From Rhizopus sp. PT2906 (Eukaryota; Mucoromycota; Mucoromycetes; Mucorales; Rhizopodaceae): a stretch of DNA of 64,000 bases. The notes under the pieces were generated by a model. That model had not been told where the DNA came from, searched no databases, and was given only the letters and a program-made list of their open reading frames with translations. A program made the position numbers and the translations under genes. Where the stretch lies: NCBI GenBank assembly GCA_025529335.1, contig JAMYHX010000019.1, forward strand, positions 1-64,000, in the 5' to 3' direction. Positions 37,595 through 47,708 of this stretch are shown here, in pieces. The stretch's first letter is position 1. Each line of letters opens with the position of its first letter.

Positions 37595-39243
37595 ATGGCT
37601 CGTACCCTTCAAGAAGAATACTCACTAGCATGGCTACATGTTGGCACAGTATACATTGCGCTTATTCTCGGTAACCTCTTTTACATATTATCATGTCTCT
37701 CTTCAACCATAAACACCTACCGCTCACGCGTGAACACCATGTGCGATACCCTCACATCTCTCTCTTCACAGCTTTACAACAAACCTCAAACACTCATCAC
37801 AGCATCAATGAACGCTATTCAGACAGTGAAAGACGGAGTACAGATGTTCATGCTTATTGCAGTCACTGTGGCCAAAGCCTGTGTAATATGGTTTGTTCAG
37901 ATGTACAAATCGACCTATCATTGCTTGCTGGGGTTAGCTATTCATATCGTCCTGTCTGTCTTGATCAAGCTCGCTGGTCCCTTGCAAAAGATATCACAGG
38001 ATATTGCTTCACTCTTTACAGGCTCAAGCAGTCCCTTGGGTGATTGGACAGGTGCGCTTCAAAGCGTCCAGGATAATCTCGATCGCTGGTCGAGCGACAG
38101 CGACGACTTGATACAAAAGGTGATTGAAAGTCCATTCAACATGATTGAATCACAGCTCAACCAAACTATCCGTTCCTGGGAACCCGCACCGTTTAATCTT
38201 ACCTCCTTTCAGGGCCCGGAAATTTGTGACACCTCGGAACTACTGACTGCGCTGAGTGACATGGAGTACAAGCTTGGATACTTTATCAAATGGATCATCG
38301 GGTTCGTCTTCGTCCTTCTCGTCGTTTTTATCTTTATCCGTATTTTCCTCATCAGGTTTCAGCATAGACGATTAGTCGAGTTACGTTCTTTGTTACGTAC
38401 TGCTCTCTCCAAGGATGGTGAAAAACAGGTTGACGGAGATGAATTGCTGAGATTATACGACCAGGCTGCATCTGTCAGACTGCTTGTGGAGACACAAGCA
38501 ATTGATTACAAACCAAGGCACCGATTCATTCAGTTTATGAGCCACCCTACCGCTCTATACTGTCTTATCGTAGGTGTTCTCGGTGTGTTGCTCATAAATA
38601 TACTCATATGGGCTCTAGAGAGCAAATCAAAGCAGCTCATGCAGGCCTTTTTTGATCAGTCTTCGTCTTGGATCACAAATGCAATGTCTACTTGGATCAC
38701 GACTGTCAATAATCAAGTGCAAAATATGGATGGCTGGATCAACCAAGCAGAGAATGATATCAATGAGAAAACAATTGGAGTGATAAAAAATCTCGCTTTA
38801 CAAGCAAACAATGCTCTTGCTGGCGCCGTTCAAGATATTCAGCAAGTGATCCAAAAAGTATTTGGTGGTACTCTCTTGGAAGAACCCGCTCAAGGATTGG
38901 TCAAATGTTTGGTCATCAATCGAATCGATGCTGTCGGAACTGGACTTGCGTGGATTGTAAGAGAACTTAGCAAAAAAAACGTTGCTAACTTTTTTCTGTT
39001 TAGGCCAATGCTTCCTACATCTCACTCGATAAACTCAAGGTATCTTCCTCATTTAACGCCTCTACTGCACTCGTTCATATGAGCAACGTCATCACTGATT
39101 CGTTCTACATGGACGACAATATTGACATACTAAGCGGCCCTTTGAAAAGTTTGCTTTGGTTTTATTATATACTGCTATTATTTTGGCTCATAGTGCTGGT
39201 CATTGCCATTTGTTTCCAAATTAAATATAGATACATGCAATAA
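37595..39243 (+). CDS. PRM1: Plasma membrane fusion protein Prm1
   Basis: Two exons, 37595-38956 and 39004-39243, give 533 residues. The raw frame reads through the intron to 39082; the 47-base intron (GTAAGA...TTTAG) must be removed to reach the last transmembrane helix. The layout is that of Prm1: an N-terminal helix (WLHVGTVYIALILGNLFYIL), a second (FMLIAVTVAKACVIWFV), long extracellular loops with sequons, a pair in the middle (WIIGFVFVLLVVFIFIRIFL, and YCLIVGVLGVLLINILIWAL), the loop signature TLLEEPAQGLVKCLV, and a final helix (LWFYYILLLFWLIVLVIAI). Prm1 helps plasma membranes merge during fungal mating. The gene ends 5 bases before the end of the SET/MYND gene on the other strand. Confidence 0.87.
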
Positions 39244-39248
39244 AAACA

Positions 39249-40964
39249 CTATTTCAAATTCTGCTCTCTTAGAAAGATCCACTCTAATTCTAATGTCTCT
39301 CTCCACAAGCTGCTATGCTTGCCAAAGGCCACTGCGACGGTTTCCTTGGACGACATGATCCATCGTCGCACACCACGTTCAAATACCTTTGCGAGCTGTC
39401 TTCCGTTATTAAGTAGTTCCTGTTGGATGATTGAGTTCCAACAAGCCTTGGCAAGTGTCAAAAAGTGTCGGGCGAGCATAGGATGATAGGGCGGGTAGAT
39501 TAGGCAGTATTGGATAAGAACGTACATGCCTAGCTTGACCGCAGCTTCCCAGTGGCCCTCTGCCATTTGGTCGTACATCAGACGGCTGCACACCGACAAG
39601 GTTGTCAGTCTGTAAGGTATCAGAGTCGATGATGAAGTTGGGTACTGCTTCATAGTTTCAATCGCTGTACTCAGGATATCGTCATAGGTCGCCTGCACCG
39701 GAGGTTTCGCAAGGGCTGGCAGAGGATCGTCAAAATCAGTGAGCTGTGTCTTTCGCGTAGTTCCAACATACTGCTGATGCAAATGAGGTTGGTTCCAGGT
39801 GAGCAGGTATGGTGCAAAAAATTGAATAAAGTAATGTGTATAATGTGCTATCGATAATGGCTCAGATGGATCAGGACACCCGCTGCTTTTGCGGTCGTAG
39901 ATCTTGCACATCTCCAGTAGATCCCATTCGTCAATCTGTTTCATCACATATGACCTCGCCTCATTCTTGCCTCCGTTCAAGATCTCATCGGCTCGATCCC
40001 ACTCGGACTCCTCTTCGCCAAGTAATTCGTCAATGAGCGCCACGTACGGCTTTTCTTCATGTCGTTCGCATCGCAGGCACCGACAATCAAAAAAGTACTT
40101 GTCCTTCAACATTCGCTTTCGATACGTCCTCGAGTGCGCCGCATCCAGGTAGGATACGGTGATTTCTGTTTCTGGCTCGATATCTTCAATCGCGTGAATT
40201 TCAGCAAGTGCGCCATCGTACATAATCACAGCGTTGGGTCGACACGAATGATTGAAGAGTGATGCGATCGGGTATGTGCCTTCACCGATAGCAAACATGT
40301 CCTTGTCGTCGATCGCAAAGTTGTTTGACTTGAATACGTTCAGGTAATGCACTAGCTCGTCCTCTGTCAAACCTGTCTCACGGATATACACCTTCTTTAG
40401 CGCAGTTTGGGCGATTTGTCGATACGCTCTCTGTACAGCCGGACGTTGCAGCTTGTCATGTCCCATCAGACTGAAAAATGCCTCCATCGTCACATCAACC
40501 GTTTCTTCGTCACCTCCAGTCTCGTCTTTGCTCTCGCGTTTACGGTATCGTGATACGTTCAGTGCTACCTTTTCGAGCATTTCGAGATCTAGATCATTTT
40601 CGGCAGTCATTGTCTTTTCTTGCTGATCTACAGGTGTGCACACAAACTGATGATAGCTCAGCCAGGCATTTCGGAAACATCCCATGTCACAAAAGTATGT
40701 TGCTTTACATCGTGAACAGCGCTGAAGTGGTGGTTGTGTTTGCTTTCGGAAACAATAGTTGCAGTACTCATTCGCGGTTTGAGGAAGAACGACTGTGCCC
40801 AATGGCTGTGAGGTGATAATAACTGTGCCCTTTGTTATTCTTGTTGTACTTTTTACATATCTGCCTCGAATAGGGTCTTTGGAATCGACAAGTAAGAGGT
40901 TATGGTGTTCAAGGAAAGCATTCATTGCCGTAAAGAAACAGACAAAACAGAAATTCTCGGACAC
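39249..40964 (-). CDS. SET and MYND domain protein (SMYD-like lysine methyltransferase)
   Basis: A single exon of 571 codons, unusual here where most genes are split. From the N-terminus: a SET start (RGRYVKSTTRITKGTVIITS), a MYND zinc finger (YCNYCFRKQTQ, RCSRCKATYFCD, then C..AW..YHQFVC), a split SET core with SLFNHSCRPNAVIMYDG (the NHSC cofactor and substrate motif), EPETEITVSYLD, and a post-SET FDCRCLRCERHEE cysteine cluster. A TPR-like helical C-terminal domain follows. The family methylates lysines in histones and other proteins. A second Met, 13 codons in (MNAFLEHHNLLLV), is an equally good start at 40925. Confidence 0.9.
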   Translation of the reverse strand: MSENFCFVCFFTAMNAFLEHHNLLLVDSKDPIRGRYVKSTTRITKGTVIITSQPLGTVVLPQTANEYCNYCFRKQTQPPLQRCSRCKATYFCDMGCFRNAWLSYHQFVCTPVDQQEKTMTAENDLDLEMLEKVALNVSRYRKRESKDETGGDEETVDVTMEAFFSLMGHDKLQRPAVQRAYRQIAQTALKKVYIRETGLTEDELVHYLNVFKSNNFAIDDKDMFAIGEGTYPIASLFNHSCRPNAVIMYDGALAEIHAIEDIEPETEITVSYLDAAHSRTYRKRMLKDKYFFDCRCLRCERHEEKPYVALIDELLGEEESEWDRADEILNGGKNEARSYVMKQIDEWDLLEMCKIYDRKSSGCPDPSEPLSIAHYTHYFIQFFAPYLLTWNQPHLHQQYVGTTRKTQLTDFDDPLPALAKPPVQATYDDILSTAIETMKQYPTSSSTLIPYRLTTLSVCSRLMYDQMAEGHWEAAVKLGMYVLIQYCLIYPPYHPMLARHFLTLAKACWNSIIQQELLNNGRQLAKVFERGVRRWIMSSKETVAVAFGKHSSLWRETLELEWIFLREQNLK

Positions 40965-40999
40965 TGTGTGTGCTTGTGTGTGTGTAGCTGAGATTCAAA

Positions 41000-41475
41000 A
41001 TGTGAGAATTGAGTTGACTAAGGTTCTAGGGGACTGCCTGTGACAACTTAATCGCGGGATATGAAATTCCAATATGCAGGTTTTGGTACCTCAACCATGA
41101 TATCCTGATTGTATATTATATTTATGTAGTCAGATACAGCTAAATTGATTGATCAACCAGAAACCACTTTTTTGTGCACTGCAATAGAATGAAGATCCTT
41201 GATTCATTATAATATCTTCTTTATGCCACAATTTAAATTATGAATGAATCAATGACTACTAATTGCGCTCTATTTTAATATACATCTCTTCTCTGACAAC
41301 ATATTCCCTATCTATTCTCAATAAAGGCTATAAATTGCATGTCATCGACTTTCTGTCCTTTTCCTGTAATAGTTTCAACAAGTACAACAATAGTCATATA
41401 TGGGCTTCATTTATCAATAGTTTATATAGTGACATTAATGGTATTAGTAATGTAAGCTATTTTAATACCAAGTAC
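41000..41475. other. Intergenic, no gene seen
   Basis: Promoter side of the SET/MYND gene, running into the repeat zone. A 91-codon plus-strand frame (41263-41538) overlaps the 41476 TIR and is Ser/Asn-rich with no domain. Nothing else is recognised. Confidence 0.5.
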
Positions 41476-41530
41476 AGTGAATCCAACAAGCATTGTCACA
41501 GGTCAATCAAAATCAATTCAGCATTTTCAG
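41476..41530 (+). mobile_element. Single terminal repeat of the 3.1-kb TIR element family
   Basis: CAGTGAATCCAACAAGCA begins right after a TA at 41474-41475. It matches the left end of the element at 52931 (CAGTGAATCCAACAGGCA) and continues with imperfect similarity through TCAATT..GC.TTTCAG. No partner end was found nearby in inverted orientation, so this is a solo or broken end. Confidence 0.65.
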
Positions 41531-41560
41531 AAAGGTAAACGAAAAATTCGCGAAAAAATG

Positions 41561-41999
41561 AATTAGCTAATTTTTTCAAAGTGCGGTGAACAATATGCGC
41601 ACGAGAAGGTTAATGCTACGGGCGCTTCCTTGGGAGCACTACATGTGGCGTCACTTTACAACTTGGCGTTACAAAATTCGCTATCTGACCCAAGACTGTC
41701 CAGTGAGATATTCTTTAATAATTACACTTGAATAATTTTGGTTTGTTGATCAAAATACAGCAATGACCACATTTCTTTCTTATTTCTTTCTTTCTTCTTG
41801 AAAGATAAAATTCATATTCTACATCAAGGAATATGGAAAGATGCCTGTTATCTGAACAGGGTTAGCTTGACGTCGCACATTGAAAAGGTTTGTTGACGAT
41901 ATGACAGGTAGTGTCTGTAGCATTAACTTTCTCGTGGATTTCCTCATGCGCGTAGTGTACACTTTCTTATATGCACGAAGAAACTAGCTAATTTTTTTA
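41561..41999. mobile_element. Inverted-repeat element with repeat core, copy C
   Basis: The left side (AATTAGCTAATTTTTT, then GTGAACAATATGCGCACGAG and AAGGTTAATGCTACGG) recurs in reverse complement on the right side, 41915-41999 (AATTAGCTAG.., GTGTACACTACGCGCATGAG, CCACGAGAAAGTTAATGCTA). The inverted repeats are about 70-85 bases and imperfect. The interior shares the core found in the 32772-33292 element and at 34020-34290. It ends about 15 bases before the open part of PD-(D/E)XK-like copy C. Confidence 0.65.
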
Positions 42000-42945
42000 G
42001 TTGATACGGGTTTGTTGGAGTTCAAATTATCTAAACAACACAAACCTGGTGCAGATAGATTGAGCCGTCTTCTTGCATTGCAACCAGAATTCATTAACTC
42101 GGTGACTGCTGCTCTCATAAACTCTCCCAGTGGAACACATATTTCTGCACCAACAATATTCCTGGACAAAGAATACGACGTAATCTATGTTTCCAAGATA
42201 GCGAATAGCTTCCCACCTATTATATTGGAATTCCAGGCAAAGGTGAACTTGGACTTCATTCATCGTGCATTCTCGTATTGCATGGAAGTCTACAAACAAT
42301 ACAGCATTCTTCCTATTGTCTTGGTGTTTTATATTAAGGAGATGGACCAGTTTCTTTTAGTGGAAAAGTTCAAGACAACGCAACAGTGGCCATATATGCT
42401 GGAAACGGAATGCTCGTTTGTATCTAGGCACTTTTATTTGTTGACGAAGGATAGCATCATGGATTTGGTCAATGCGGACGAACCACTACCACCTCTTGCT
42501 GCCGCTGTCCATTTTTTTTTTGATTTTTGGTGAGCCAAGCATCATCAGCAACTTATGATGGGATGATGAACATATAAAATTGCTCTATCAGTTGCATATG
42601 GAAGCTGCTACTCAAGATGGCACACAGGAATCAAGTCGGCTGGATACACTGAAACGAGTATGCGTTGACGCCCACGACCAATTCGAAAAGATCGTCAAAT
42701 CTCCCCGCTTGGATCCTGGTCAAGCTATTCGTTATGCATTAGCTGGAATGGAATACACCTCTCAAACGGCTCGAAAAATTGATGATCTGCTATCCAACGA
42801 GGACGATTGTGTTACACCCATGGAGGAACCTGACTCTGATGACCTGGTGTGCAATGATCCAGCAAGGAAGCCTGAATCCGACTTTGATAAACAGGTCATT
42901 TTGGACTTCGTTGACAAGAAGGAATTCAAGGGCAGGATGAATTAG
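42000..42945 (+). pseudogene. PD-(D/E)XK-like multicopy gene, copy C (most complete)
   Basis: After an acceptor-like tttttttag the frame opens: DTGLLEFKLSKQHKPGADRL. The nuclease-like core is clearest here: EYDVIYVSKIANSFPPIILE followed by FQAKVNLDFIHRAFSYCMEV. The Asp, then E-x-Q in a following strand, then an R-x..Y helix is the pattern of Rpn/YhgA-type PD-(D/E)XK proteins. A T-run near 42515 shifts the frame by one base. The next frame (GEPSIISN) meets one TGA and then runs open from 42580 (LYQLHMEAATQD) to 42945. Alternatively, the 60 bases from GTGAGC to CTATCAG could be an intron. No ATG precedes the open part, so a first exon is missing or was displaced by the element upstream. Confidence 0.55.
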
Positions 42946-42953
42946 AATGTCTG

Positions 42954-43660
42954 TTACGCTACTGCCACAAAAGATTTACCCCAGCACTTGTAAGAATGCG
43001 AGATGACCCCTTTAAAGTGACCTTTTTCCACGCTGTTGCAAGCTTCCATAATTCTTTTTGATAAAGTATCTTCTTGAAAAAACCTATGGCGCTTCACCTT
43101 GCTCTTGGCCACTGGCCAGAATTGTTCTATTGGGTTAATCTCGAGAGAATAAGTAGGAAGATACACGTATCTATATCCTCGATATTCTATATATTTCTTT
43201 ATGTTTTCATACGTATGAATGGGCGCATTATCCATGACTATATAGTGACCTTTCATATGCAGATGCTTGTCCATCTCATCGAGGGTCATTTTTAAGAAAC
43301 TTATGTAGTTGCCAGTTACAGTCCCTCAGCTTTTATATCCCTCAGCCTTTCTCTTCTTAGCAGGCCTTTTTTTTTTTTTTTTTTTACCAACTGCGATCAA
43401 CCCTACAGCTGAGATAGCACCCAATATCGATGTTGTGTTTGCCCGCGTAGTGAGCCTGGTAACAATGACGCGAGTACCTTTTCTGGATCAAGCTCTTGAG
43501 CATATCATATTAATGTCAAAAGCAGACTCGTCAAGAAACACGCAACTCGTCAGGAAGTTCATGTCTGTATTTTCCCATTTACAAACCTATTCGTACCGTT
43601 CCTCAACCTTTATTGGACTGTTTCGTTCGATGAAATGGAAATCTGTACCTTATTTGAGTT
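42954..43660 (-). pseudogene. Decayed Tc1/IS630-type DDE transposase
   Basis: Reading on the minus strand: WENTDMNFLTSCVFLDESAF (first catalytic Asp), then TRVIVTRLTTRANTTSILGA, a Lys run from a long A-tract, GGTVTGNYISFLKM, HYIVMDNAPIHTYENIKKYI (second Asp), and SLEINPIEQFWPVAKSKVKR (the Glu). That is a complete DDE_3 order. At least two expected Trp codons are stops (in RYEW and SRAW), both explained by G-to-A changes. The A-tract may also hide a frame change. The N-terminal HTH is not found. It lies 9 bases beyond the end of copy C, tail to tail. Confidence 0.8.
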
Positions 43661-43699
43661 TATTTGCTCTTTTATAGTAATAGTCCGACATGAAGCAAA

Positions 43700-43879
43700 A
43701 AATAAAACCAAAACTGGATGTGTCAATATGTGTCGTTTCTGGTAAAAGAAAGTCTGTCAAGGTTGGCACTTCATTCTATGAAAGAGATGTTATTTAACTT
43801 ATGCAAGCACCAAGACGATATATTTTAATCAAACGGTATATGTATCCTTTTGTAATATTTGAAGTCGAGGCCTTTCATA

Positions 43880-43912
<33 letters not shown>

Positions 43913-44646
43913 TTACCTTAATCTGGTGCCACAGATATTCTACAAAGTTCTTACAACTAAAACGTCTTTTTTAAAACTCAGATCTTCAGACCCACGTCTC
44001 CACAAAAAAAAAAAAAAAAAAGAAAGAAAGAAAACGCGCCCATAATAGTTTTATTCCCAGCTTCTCTTTTATGTAGACATGAATTGGCATTGCAACCACT
44101 TTAGAAAAAGAAAAGAGAAAGGGGCTAAAAGCTTAATTATGAAATAAGCTCAATGGTTATTCTTTATGTGTATTTATTCAATCTTTATGACAAGCAATAC
44201 ACTAAAAGGAAAGCTATCCTCAAATAGTGAAATAAAATACTCAAAATATCAATTAATATCTTTTTTTATACATTCATAGATCTCAATGTCATGATTAAAT
44301 AAAAAATGGGAGAACAGAAGGAGTAAGATAATGATTTATGATCTGCTTCAAAGCACAAACAAGGGGGAGGGGGAGGGTGTAAATGTTCTCGACTTGAAAT
44401 TCTGATTTTTCTTTTGTGATCCCAATTTGATATGGTGTAACCCATTTGTTTGTGTCTGGTATAAAAAAGCATCCAATAACAAAATATTGTTGTAACTTTT
44501 TAACTGAGAGAAAGAGAGAAAGAAAGAAAGAAAAAAAAAAAAAGAAGAGGAGACCTTTTTTTTTCCCTTTTCCCTTTTTTTTTAACTTGAAAAAAAAAAG
44601 AACAAATAAAAAAGAAAAGGATCTTTTTTATTTTATTTTATTTTAA
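43700..44646. other. Intergenic, simple repeats only
   Basis: It holds a TA microsatellite (43877-43912), an A18-type run near 44004-44021, GAAA-type repeats near 44510-44540, and A/T homopolymers. No coding content is seen. The last part is the promoter of the gene at 44647. Confidence 0.7.
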
Positions 44647-45956
44647 ATGTATTTTCTAATAATTTATTGTACATGTTTACTATTATTTCTGAATCAAGTT
44701 ACTGCATCAACAATATTCGATAAACGACAAGGTACCTCTTTGAATAGTTTAGATTTCAAGTTGTATTAAATACCAGTGTAGCCATTGCATCAAGGTCCTG
44801 TGGTGGAGAGAATAATACAGTAGCGATATGTTCACCAACGGCTTCTTCTGTTTGGTATAATAATACACTGTATGAAATAACTTGGAAATACAAGTAAGGG
44901 AAATGTCTTTCTATATCATTCATTTAATAACTCATTTACAATATAAAGTAACCCTTATTTTAATGCATATGTAAGTACGTTTTAACTTGCCTCCTTAAAT
45001 AATCCATATATCCTTCCTTCTCATCTCTACTTCTTTAGAACCAAGTCGACCTCTATTTACTTTATTCGCCATCTTCTGGTCAATATGAATCTATAAAGAA
45101 TTGGACAGGCTTGGATAAATCAACAGGAGTTTTTGTACCAACCGTCGATGACTCGTGGTACCCACAACCGATCAAAGACAATTCACCCAACGTCAGTTGG
45201 ACGATGTACTTTTATCTCGTAGGCACTGGTGCCGATATTCAAGAAGATCTCGCAAAGATACCTTCAGGTCACAATCAATTTCCTCCTCCTCAGCCATTTA
45301 CACTTATTCGTAACTATTCTCTATTTTTATATTTATTTATTTATATTAGGAAGATAACACGTCATCTTTCTATTTTTTGATTTATATTTATAGAAAGTGC
45401 TCATAATACTACTCATTCCACATCTGCCGCACCTACTTCTTCAACCACACAATCATCACCAAGCACCCTATCAACCAGCAGCAACGACAGCAATCAGGGC
45501 AGTAACCGATTACCCGGTTGGGCCATCGCTCTCATTTGTATTGTTTCAATTTTATTTATAGCAGCTTCAATAGCGCTGATTTGGGCAGTAAGAAGGTACA
45601 AAAACAGAAAACATCTTGCTGCTGTCACAGGCACAGGTAGTGAACACGCGAATGATGAAAAATTATTGGTGCCTGATCACATCGCTCTCACATCCGCTGC
45701 TGCACCTACAGCCACACACGATCTCTCCGTTCACTCCGCATCTCCTCCACAACAGAATCGAACACTCAGCAGTACAAATGAAAAATTACCAGCCATGCAG
45801 CAAGCAAGTTTAGGCATTCACAGTGAAGCTAATCATTCAAGTAGTATTTTATCATCGACAGATGCCTTGATGATCGCAGATACTTTTAGACAATTCATGA
45901 GAAAGCCAGAATGGAACGAAGACCTCGAATTAAACGAAAAGAAGGAGGAGAAATAA
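44647..45956 (+). CDS. Ser/Thr-rich single-pass cell-surface protein
   Basis: Four exons. Exon 1 encodes a signal peptide (MYFLIIYCTCLLLFLNQVTA). A 50-base intron with acceptor TGTAG at 44781 joins CAAG to CC, giving AIASRSCGGENNTVAIC. The ectodomain has a beta-sandwich look with ITWKY, NQVDLYLLYSPSSGQYESIK and WTMYFYLVGTG, reminiscent of fungal Ig-like Kre9/Knh1-type wall proteins. A Ser/Thr-rich stalk follows (STLSTSSNDSNQGSNRL), then one membrane helix (WAIALICIVSILFIAASIAL), a basic stop-transfer and a 120-residue cytoplasmic tail. This plan matches wall-stress sensors or wall-associated glycoproteins. The specific family is not certain. Confidence 0.7.
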
Positions 45957-46121
45957 ACAAACATATACTACCTACTAATGATAATAAAAAATATGAAAAA
46001 AATACTTTGTATTACTATCATTCACCATGGTTACTATGGTTTCTGTTACCAGATTCGGATCATTTCCGATATACCCAGTTGTGTATTACACATATCAACC
46101 CTTAATTTTTATTTATTTTAT

Positions 46122-47206
46122 TTACATGGATTCTAAATAATCTGTATCATCATCTTCATGCTTAAACACCGTAAATAGTCGACGATAGAGCTCTATAGGC
46201 GAGTCTATTTCTTCATCAGGTTCTGCTTTCTTTGTTAGTGGCAGTCTACCATCTCCTCCTACTTCTATATCTACAATAGCTTCGTCTAGTTCTTCAACTA
46301 TACACAAAGAAATGAATGTCTTGTCTTTCATTTGACGTAATTATATTTACTTGTCAGTCTAAGCTGTGTATCCTTCAATTCCAACTCCTCCCATCGTTGC
46401 TCTAGTGTCTTACGTTTTGTCAGTAATTCATTAATTTGTAAATCTAGCTGTTCGATCTCGTTCACAATTGAGGACTAGCACAGACATACATAAGCATATT
46501 CCTCTTTCTTTTTTTTTTCGTTTCTCATGTTTCACCTTTTGCATACTAATTCTATCTGATTCTCTTACTTTTCTTTCTCTCTGAGAAATGATCTGATTCA
46601 CCGTTCTCGGAGCTTCTTCTTCTATAAACTATCTTTGTCAATGAATGACAAATAATACGGACCGCGTATCTGATTACCTTCTTCCCTTTTACTCTCACTC
46701 TGTACACTCGAAGTCTCCGAGACAGTTTTCTTTTTTCTCTGTCTCGATTTCTTTTTTGATCTCTTTGCCAAAGACGGATAGGTTGCGGCAAACCCTTGAA
46801 ATAAGGTCACTGGTGGCGTATTTAATTCGGGTATCTCTTCTTCCAGTAATGCTGCACTTGAAGGCCATGCATAGGTCCTACCGTGTAATATAAGATCAGA
46901 ACGCGGGGCGATGGCTGTTGTTGTTCCAGACGACGATGATGCTCGTTGTTGTTGTTGTTGCATCATTTGCATGGCCTTCATCATCTTTTCTGAACGATAA
47001 ACAGGATGTGCCGCGAGTGGACTGAACATGACCGTGGATAGAGCGTCTACTTGAGGAAGCGAAACATTGGGAATCAAGTCTCGTGCAGAATTTACCATGT
47101 GTCTAGCCTTTTGTTTGGCAGCATCCATGGCGGTTTGTGCACTGCTGAGGTATTCGGAAGTAAGCATCTTGATATCCAATCGCTGCTGTCGTGATACTTC
47201 TGTCAT
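46122..47206 (-). CDS. Coiled-coil protein of unknown function
   Basis: Four exons. The first (from 47206) encodes MTEVSRQQRLDIKMLTSEYL, an Ala-rich helix and a Gln run (MMQQQQQR), then a Pro/Thr and Lys-rich patch. A 59-base intron (GTAATC...TTATAG) replaces the raw read-through end and joins REEE to EAPRTVNQIISQRE. The next exon is a coiled coil (NEIEQLDLQINELLTKRKTL then EQRWEELELKDTQLRL). The last exon is acidic (IDSPIELYRRLFTVFKHEDD) and stops at 46122. No known domain is recognised. The coiled coil and acidic tail suggest a structural or adaptor role. Confidence 0.65.
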
Positions 47207-47708
47207 GATTTATGCTTTATGTGAACAACAACAGCAAAAAGCAAATGCAAAAATTACTGTTCACACCCCTTTTGTTTGGCAGTGTGAAATATGGATGAAA
47301 ACGGATGAATAATTATCCGGTTCCAGTTTCTATAAAGGACAGGACAGGACACTTAAACCACCACCGAAATGATGACGTAAAGGCTCTGGACCAATCAAAG
47401 TGGCTGTGAAGTGGCTTGATAACTACCAGAGGTTGATTCTCTTTTTAGAGAGGGATGTCTTGATAAGATACTATAATTTGACTACATAAGTCATCAGGAT
47501 GGAGCGAATATTCAAAGCAGCATTTATATCCCTTTGCCATACCTATTATTACTCATTAAAATTAATACTCTTATCATTTACATTGTGCTTACGATATCAC
47601 GATCATTTGCAGCTAGATACAATTGGCAATGCTTCAACTGATAAATGACCGGAGGATAGCCTTCAGATAAAGTTTAGTAATAGCCCTAGTATATGACTTC
47701 ATGTGTAA
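47207..47708. promoter_or_regulatory. Upstream region of the coiled-coil gene with a CRE-like site
   Basis: About 500 bases without a gene. A TGACGTAA sequence near 47374 resembles an ATF/CREB binding site and lies about 170 bases upstream of the minus-strand start. A GGACAGGACAGGACA tract precedes it. The remainder, towards the Fanzor-like remnant, shows nothing recognisable. Confidence 0.4.
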
